Made by a program: the position numbers and the translations under genes
Part shown: positions 59,292 through 63,297 of the stretch, in pieces
Numbering within the stretch: the first letter of the stretch is position 1
Layout of the letters: each line of letters opens with the position of its first letter
Assembly (NCBI GenBank): GCA_023457355.1
Contig: JAEWLW010000019.1
Location: 1 to 63,297, forward strand
Source: Bacillota bacterium
GTDB lineage: Bacteria; Bacillota; Clostridia; Oscillospirales; Ruminococcaceae
Direction of reading: 5' to 3'
Length of the DNA: 63,297 nucleotides
Notes under the pieces: model-generated
What the model was told of the DNA's origin: nothing
Databases searched by the model: none
The model's input: only the letters and a program-made list of their open reading frames with translations

Positions 59292-60158
59292 ATGCTGGAT
59301 ACGGCAATCATCGGCTATGGCCCGGCGGGAATTTCCGCCGCGCTTTATCTTCGTCGTGCAAATAAAACCGTCGTGCTGATTGGCAAGGATGCCGGTTCAC
59401 TTCAAAAGGCAGAGAAAATTGAAAACTATTTTGGTCTTCCTGCGCCGATTGCCGGTTCTGAACTGGCGGCTATCGGCATTGAACAAGCCAGGGCGCTTGG
59501 GGCCGAAATTACCAACGATGAAGTGCTGGATCTCACATGGGACGGCGCTTTTACGATAACCTGCAAGAGTGGAAGCTATCAGGCTGCTTCAGTTATTCTG
59601 GCAACCGGCTCTGCGCGCAAAACACTGCCGATTGCCGGGCTGGCGGAACATGAAGGACGCGGCGTCAGCTACTGTGCGGTTTGTGACGCTTTTTTTTACC
59701 GCGGCAAAACGGTGGGCGTTCTGGGCAATGGCAGCTATGCGTTGCATGAGGTGAGCCAGCTGCTCCCCGTGGTGGATAGCGTTTATCTGCTGACAAACGG
59801 CGGCGCTGTACCTGAGGGGCTGCCTGAAAAGGTCGTCGCCATCACCGTACCTGTGACCGAGATTTTTGGTGAGCCGGCCGTAGAGGGCATCAAGCTTAAA
59901 AATGGTGAAACGCAGGCGCTTTCAGGGGTCTTTGTGGCGCTGGGCAGCGCCACCGCAGGGGACTTTGCGCGTAAAATCGGCGCTGAGCTTAAAGACGGGC
60001 GCATTGTTGCCGACAGTGAAATGCAAACCGCTGTGCCGGGCCTTTTTGCGGCAGGCGACTGCATTGGCGGGCTGATGCAGGTTGCTACCGCCGTCTCTGA
60101 AGGTGCGCAAGCCGCTATGAGCACGTTAAAATTTTTACGCGAAAGGTCTAAGAACTGA
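59292..60158 (+). CDS. Thioredoxin-reductase-like flavoprotein
   Basis: The 288-residue FAD protein has the FAD motif GYGPAGISAALYLRR (9-23), the redox pair CAVC in SYCAVCDAFFYRG (about 126-138), and the closing GLFAAGDCIGG. It has the thioredoxin reductase layout, but where the usual enzyme has a GGGNSA and HRRxxxR pair for NADPH it reads GVLGNGSYAL and LLTNGGAVPEG. The arginine motif is missing, so NADPH may not be the donor; ferredoxin-linked forms exist in Clostridia. The ATG at 59292 follows AGAGGTG. The SDR gene follows at once. Confidence 0.88.
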   Translation: MLDTAIIGYGPAGISAALYLRRANKTVVLIGKDAGSLQKAEKIENYFGLPAPIAGSELAAIGIEQARALGAEITNDEVLDLTWDGAFTITCKSGSYQAASVILATGSARKTLPIAGLAEHEGRGVSYCAVCDAFFYRGKTVGVLGNGSYALHEVSQLLPVVDSVYLLTNGGAVPEGLPEKVVAITVPVTEIFGEPAVEGIKLKNGETQALSGVFVALGSATAGDFARKIGAELKDGRIVADSEMQTAVPGLFAAGDCIGGLMQVATAVSEGAQAAMSTLKFLRERSKN

Positions 60159-60160
60159 TC

Positions 60161-60883
60161 ATGAATCCGACTGTTTTAATCACCGGCGGTTCTCGCGGTA
60201 TTGGTGCGCAGACGGTTAAAACCTTTTACCGCAATGGCTATGATGTCGCTTTTTGTTATCACAACGCCGAACATGCTGCACGTCAGCTTGTCTCGTCACT
60301 GCCCGGTGTTATGACGCTTAAGGCCAACTTGGCGGATGCACACCAGACCGAAGCGATGGCACGTCAGGTTCTTTCCGCTTTTGGCCATGTGGATGTGTTG
60401 GTATTGAATGCGGGTATTGCACTGCAAAAGCTGCTGCCCGACACCACATGCCAGGAGTGGGATCATCTTTTTGCCATTAACCTGCGCGCCATGTTTTTAT
60501 GCTGCCGGACACTATTGCCCACCATGATTGCTAAAAGATCGGGCTCGATTGTTACGGTTTCCTCTATGTGGGGACAATCCGGCGCATCTTGCGAGGTGGC
60601 TTATTCCGCCAGCAAGGCCGGGGTCATCGGTTTTACAAAAGCGCTGGCCAAAGAGGTCGGGCCCTCAAATATCCGCGTCAACTGCGTGGCCCCCGGTGTT
60701 ATAGACACCGACATGAATGCAGCACTTTCTAAAGAGGATATCGCCTGCCTGTGCGAGGAAACCCCGCTGGGGTGCATCGGCACTGCCGAGCAGGTCGCAC
60801 AGGTCATTTATAATCTTGCTTCACCGGCATCCGCGTTTATTACCGGACAGGTTTTGGGCGTTAACGGCGGGTTAGTCGTGTAA
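60161..60883 (+). CDS. SDR family oxidoreductase (FabG-like)
   Basis: The 240-residue short-chain dehydrogenase has TGGSRGIG (7-14), the NAGIA motif near 80-84, and the Ser-Tyr-Lys triad in VSSMWGQSGASCEVAYSASK (about 129-148). The FITGQVLGVNGG end is FabG-like. It could act on 3-oxoacyl-ACP or on another carbonyl; no other fatty-acid genes are near. It starts 2 bases after the reductase-like gene, so the two are cotranscribed. Confidence 0.92.
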   Translation: MNPTVLITGGSRGIGAQTVKTFYRNGYDVAFCYHNAEHAARQLVSSLPGVMTLKANLADAHQTEAMARQVLSAFGHVDVLVLNAGIALQKLLPDTTCQEWDHLFAINLRAMFLCCRTLLPTMIAKRSGSIVTVSSMWGQSGASCEVAYSASKAGVIGFTKALAKEVGPSNIRVNCVAPGVIDTDMNAALSKEDIACLCEETPLGCIGTAEQVAQVIYNLASPASAFITGQVLGVNGGLVV

Positions 60884-60918
60884 TATTTGAAGAGCATTGT
60901 ACATTTTGTTTAAATAAT

Positions 60919-60962
60919 AAAGGGTGGCTGCGGATTAAACGCCGCAGCCACCCTTTTATTAT
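60919..60962. terminator. Bidirectional terminator after the SDR gene
   Basis: AAAGGGTGGCTGCGG and CCGCAGCCACCCTTT pair over 15 bp, with T runs on both strands. It ends the SDR unit and the converging zinc-ribbon gene. Confidence 0.92.
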
Positions 60963-60978
60963 TTAGAATCCTATTGGC

Positions 60979-61272
60979 TTACGCTGCCATCATCGCGGCG
61001 CCCAGAAGTGCACCTGAACAGGCGTAAAATACGACGTAGATAATAATGCTGGCAATCGTCCACTTGATGATGGCGCTGGCCTTTTTAGGGGTGCTGTTCT
61101 TCATAGTGAAATACAAAATCAGGCCCACAATCGGGATCAGAAAAGATAAAATGTTTAGACCAATGCTCGGCTGGTCCTCAGGATTCATCTCCCCTTCATT
61201 TGTGGCCACACCACAATGGATGCAAATGGCCGCTTTGTCGTCGATTTCTTTTCCGCAATTCTTACAAAACAT
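60979..61272 (-). CDS. Zinc-ribbon membrane protein
   Basis: The 97-residue product has MFCKNCGKEIDDKAAICIHC, a zinc ribbon of two CxxC pairs, then a short linker and two membrane helices (LNILSFLIPIVGLILYFTM and IIKWTIASIIIYVVFYACSG). The family is common in Firmicutes and its function is unknown. The ATG at 61272 follows GGAGG. A decayed paralogue lies 166 bases upstream. Confidence 0.88.
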   Translation of the reverse strand: MFCKNCGKEIDDKAAICIHCGVATNEGEMNPEDQPSIGLNILSFLIPIVGLILYFTMKNSTPKKASAIIKWTIASIIIYVVFYACSGALLGAAMMAA

Positions 61273-61438
61273 CTGCACTACCTCCAAATTATGTTTCTAC
61301 ATTGGTGTCAATAAAACGTAAGCAAAATTGCTTTAGCCTGTAAATAAAGATCAACCTATTCGCTTAGCTACCCGCTATGCAGACACTGAGATAACAAATC
61401 TGCGATTACAAAAGACGACCGGATAATAACGCAATAGC

Positions 61439-61698
61439 CTAAAGCATCAAAGCGCAACCATAGAACGCGCCGATTACCATGCTGACAACGGCCCAAGTCA
61501 ACACTACATTTGCTTTTTGGGGCGTCTCTTTATAGTGAACTGCAAATAGCACCAACCCACGACTGGAATCAAAAAGGATAAATGTTCCAACACCTGGGAC
61601 ATCATCGGGTTTGAACACGCCCCCGTTAAACGCACAACCACAGCGGATACAAATCACCGCGCGGTCATCAATTTTTTGCCGCAATTTTTGCAGAACAT
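61439..61698 (-). pseudogene. Decayed paralogue of the zinc-ribbon membrane protein
   Basis: From ATG 61698 it reads MFCKNCGKK and then shifts frame in a run of six A residues where seven would keep frame. The next frame continues DDRAVICIRCG, then VPGVGTFIL. Another pair of shifts lies across FLIPVVG, and the TPQKA and WAVVSMVIGAFYG segments follow to a stop at 61439. Each part lines up with the neighbour's residues in order, so it is a duplicate with at least three shifts. A single shift could be a sequencing error; several make decay likely. Confidence 0.8.
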
Positions 61699-61863
61699 TC
61701 TGCCTTCTCAGATGCTGCCAATTTATCCAGATGTGCATGGCGGTAAGCAGCAGCCCATCAATACGCCCCTCTGTTAAACAATTCTTATTAATTTATTAAT
61801 AATATTATACATCTTTTGGCACGATATGTAAATATAAAAAACGCTCATTCTATATTAAACGAC

Positions 61864-61905
61864 AAAAACCGTGCTGCGTTATGTTGCAGCACGGTTTTAT
61901 TACAA
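61864..61905 (-). terminator. Terminator of the rpoA-rplQ transcript
   Basis: AAAACCGTGCTGC and GCAGCACGGTTTT form a 13-bp stem with T runs on either side. It lies about 120 bases after rplQ. Confidence 0.85.
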
Positions 61906-62023
61906 GATGTGATGGCCTTTTAACGCAAATGCGCGGCAGGGAACCTTATCTTCCAACTGACGGCGATATCCCCGATGGGTGCCGCCGGGAATATCGCCCT
62001 GTGGCAAGCCCCGCCCTGAGCCA

Positions 62024-62365
62024 TTACACCAGTTCGATAATCGCCATCTCGGCCGCGTCGCCACGACGGGGGCCGGTACGGATAATACGGCAGTAGCCGC
62101 CGTTGGTATCCTTGTACTTGGGAGCGATATCATCAATGATCTTCTTTGCCACTGTTTCTTTAGTGATAAAGGAGAACACCTGACGCTTGGAATGGAGATC
62201 GTTGCGCTTTGCAGTGGTAACAATCTTTTCCGCTGCGGCGCGAACCTCCTTGGCACGGGTAACGGTAGTCTCAATGCGACCGTTCTCCATCAGATAGGTC
62301 ACCATTGCCCGCAGCATCGCCATGCGATGATCGCTGGTTCTGCCGAGTTTTCTTGTGCCTGGCAT
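62024..62365 (-). CDS. rplQ: 50S ribosomal protein L17
   Basis: The 113-residue protein is L17 of the large ribosomal subunit. It begins MPGTRKLGRTSDHRMAMLRA and ends with GPRRGDAAEMAIIELV, both highly typical. It follows rpoA by 77 bases, the usual order at the end of the alpha operon. Confidence 0.98.
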   Translation of the reverse strand: MPGTRKLGRTSDHRMAMLRAMVTYLMENGRIETTVTRAKEVRAAAEKIVTTAKRNDLHSKRQVFSFITKETVAKKIIDDIAPKYKDTNGGYCRIIRTGPRRGDAAEMAIIELV

Positions 62366-62442
62366 AGTTTATTCACTCCTTGCTATAAGGTTGTTTTTAC
62401 ATTGGGCAATCAGATTGCCGCCGTAAAGAAAGCGGATCGCTG

Positions 62443-63297
62443 TTATTCCTCTTCCCTGCTTAAATCAAAGCCCAGCGACTGAAGCTTGGCAATGACTTCT
62501 TCAAGGGATTTCTTGCCGAGGTTTCTGACCTTCATCATCTCCTCGGGGGATTTGTTAACCAAATCGCCTACGGTGTTAACACCTGCACGCTTGAGGCAGT
62601 TGAATGCACGCACCGACAGGTCAAGCTCTTCAATTGTCATCTCAAGTGCCTTTTCCTTGCCCGAATCTTCCTTCTTTTCAAGAATTTCGGTGGAGAAGGT
62701 CTCATCGGAGAGATCCACAAAGTGGTTGAGTTGTCGATTGAGGATCTTGGCCGCCAGACTGACCGCTTCCTTGGCGGAAATGGTGCCGTCCGTCCACACC
62801 TCTATGGTGAGTTTGTCATAGTCCGTAATCTGCTCAACGCGGGTGTTTTCAACCGTGTAGTTCACCTTGAGCACCGGCGTGTAAATGCTGTCTACCGCAA
62901 TGGTGCCAATAGGCGCTTTTTCCAGCTCGGTAACCTTGTTACGGTCAGCCGGGACATAGCCCTGGCCCTTTTGCAGCACAATTTCCATGGTCAGGCGTCC
63001 GCCCTCGCTGATAGAAGCGATGTGCATGTCGGGGTCGAGAATCTCAACGTCGGAATCACAAATAATGCTTCCGGCCGTAACCTCACACTCGCCCTCTGCG
63101 TCTATGCGAACTGTCTTGGGACCATCGCAATAGAGCTTGGCAGTCAGGCCCTTGATGTTGAGGATAATCTCGGTGACATCCTCTTTAACACCCTCTACCG
63201 TAGAAAATTCATGCTGTATGCCGTCAATTTTCACCGAAATTACAGCTACGCCGGGAAGCGAGGAGAGAAGCACACGTCTTAAGCTGTTGCCCAGCGT
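62443..63297 (-). CDS. rpoA: RNA polymerase alpha subunit (5' end cut by the window)
   Basis: The reading frame runs off the window end and opens inside TLGNSLRRVLLSSLPG, the alpha N-terminal dimerisation motif; about 30 to 40 N-terminal residues lie beyond the window. The C-terminal domain for promoter UP-elements and activators has LSVRAFNCLKRAGVNTVGDL and NLGKKSLEEVIAKL. It is essential for polymerase assembly. rplQ lies downstream in the same unit. Confidence 0.97.
   Translation of the reverse strand, partial: TLGNSLRRVLLSSLPGVAVISVKIDGIQHEFSTVEGVKEDVTEIILNIKGLTAKLYCDGPKTVRIDAEGECEVTAGSIICDSDVEILDPDMHIASISEGGRLTMEIVLQKGQGYVPADRNKVTELEKAPIGTIAVDSIYTPVLKVNYTVENTRVEQITDYDKLTIEVWTDGTISAKEAVSLAAKILNRQLNHFVDLSDETFSTEILEKKEDSGKEKALEMTIEELDLSVRAFNCLKRAGVNTVGDLVNKSPEEMMKVRNLGKKSLEEVIAKLQSLGFDLSREEE

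Noticed and set aside
1..63297. CRISPR arrays, prophage, tRNA or rRNA genes, complete insertion sequences
   Set aside because: No regularly spaced repeats, integrase or transposase genes, cloverleaf sequences or rRNA segments were seen on either strand.

Overview
The window looks like chromosomal core DNA of an anaerobic, spore-forming Gram-positive Clostridia member, most likely of the Oscillospirales (former Ruminococcaceae). The grounds are a LL-diaminopimelate aminotransferase (DapL), a SpoIID homologue, a T-box leader, paired MnmL/MnmM-type tRNA modification genes, many small clostridial DUF proteins (DUF4830, DUF975, DUF1653, DUF6514-like) and moderate GC content. No phage, plasmid, CRISPR array, tRNA, rRNA or complete insertion sequence was seen. 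Species assignment is not possible from reading alone.

Layout. 0-2.2 kb: an intergenic repeat and a minus-strand operon mnmL-mnmM-DUF2007-like. 2.5-3.9 kb: purA. 4-5 kb: AEC-family permease. 5.2-7.4 kb: dapF-dapL (lysine/peptidoglycan). 7.7-10.9 kb: ilvB-ilvC behind a T-box with a probable valine specifier. 11.2-13 kb: a secreted flavinylated reductase lipoprotein. 13.3-17.8 kb: murI, glyA, a probable 6S-like RNA and mgsA. 17.8-18.5 kb: a small AT-rich island. 18.6-31.4 kb: a flavoprotein, an EF-G paralogue, DUF4830, an RsuA-type pseudouridine synthase, PAP2, DinB, a beta-CASP nuclease, an abundant-looking secreted acidic protein, CcdA/TlpA-rhodanese and a TtcA-like enzyme. 31.5-34.5 kb: a copper module, csoR-copA, with CopZ joined in frame to CopA. 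34.8-40.5 kb: HD protein, LuxR-type regulator, deoxyinosine glycosylase, Sir2 and an alanyl-tRNA editing protein. 40.6-46.3 kb: xpt plus a complete BMP-type nucleoside ABC importer (purine salvage). 47.2-50 kb: spoIID followed by three low-complexity genes. 50.8-53.2 kb: serA-DUF1015. 53.9-56.6 kb: a membrane GAF-GGDEF-HD-GYP protein. 56.6-57.4 kb: a repeat-rich non-coding block. 57.6-61.7 kb: nudF-fba, a thioredoxin-reductase-like enzyme with an SDR, and zinc-ribbon membrane proteins, one of them decayed. 62-63.3 kb: rplQ and rpoA (cut by the window end).

How the genes fit together. Much of the window is amino-acid supply (Val/Ile/Leu, Lys/DAP, Ser/Gly, D-Glu) and purine salvage and interconversion (purA, xpt, BMP transporter). 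Redox and envelope functions sit between these. The most unusual readings are the in-frame CopA-CopZ fusion with a well-formed internal ribosome site, the 6S-like RNA before mgsA, a modular dispersed repeat found at both ends of the window, the thioredoxin-reductase-like enzyme without the usual NADPH arginine motif behind a leader with alternative hairpins, and the spoIID-linked proline/glutamine-rich gene trio. All assignments come from reading motifs and neighbourhoods; no database search was run.
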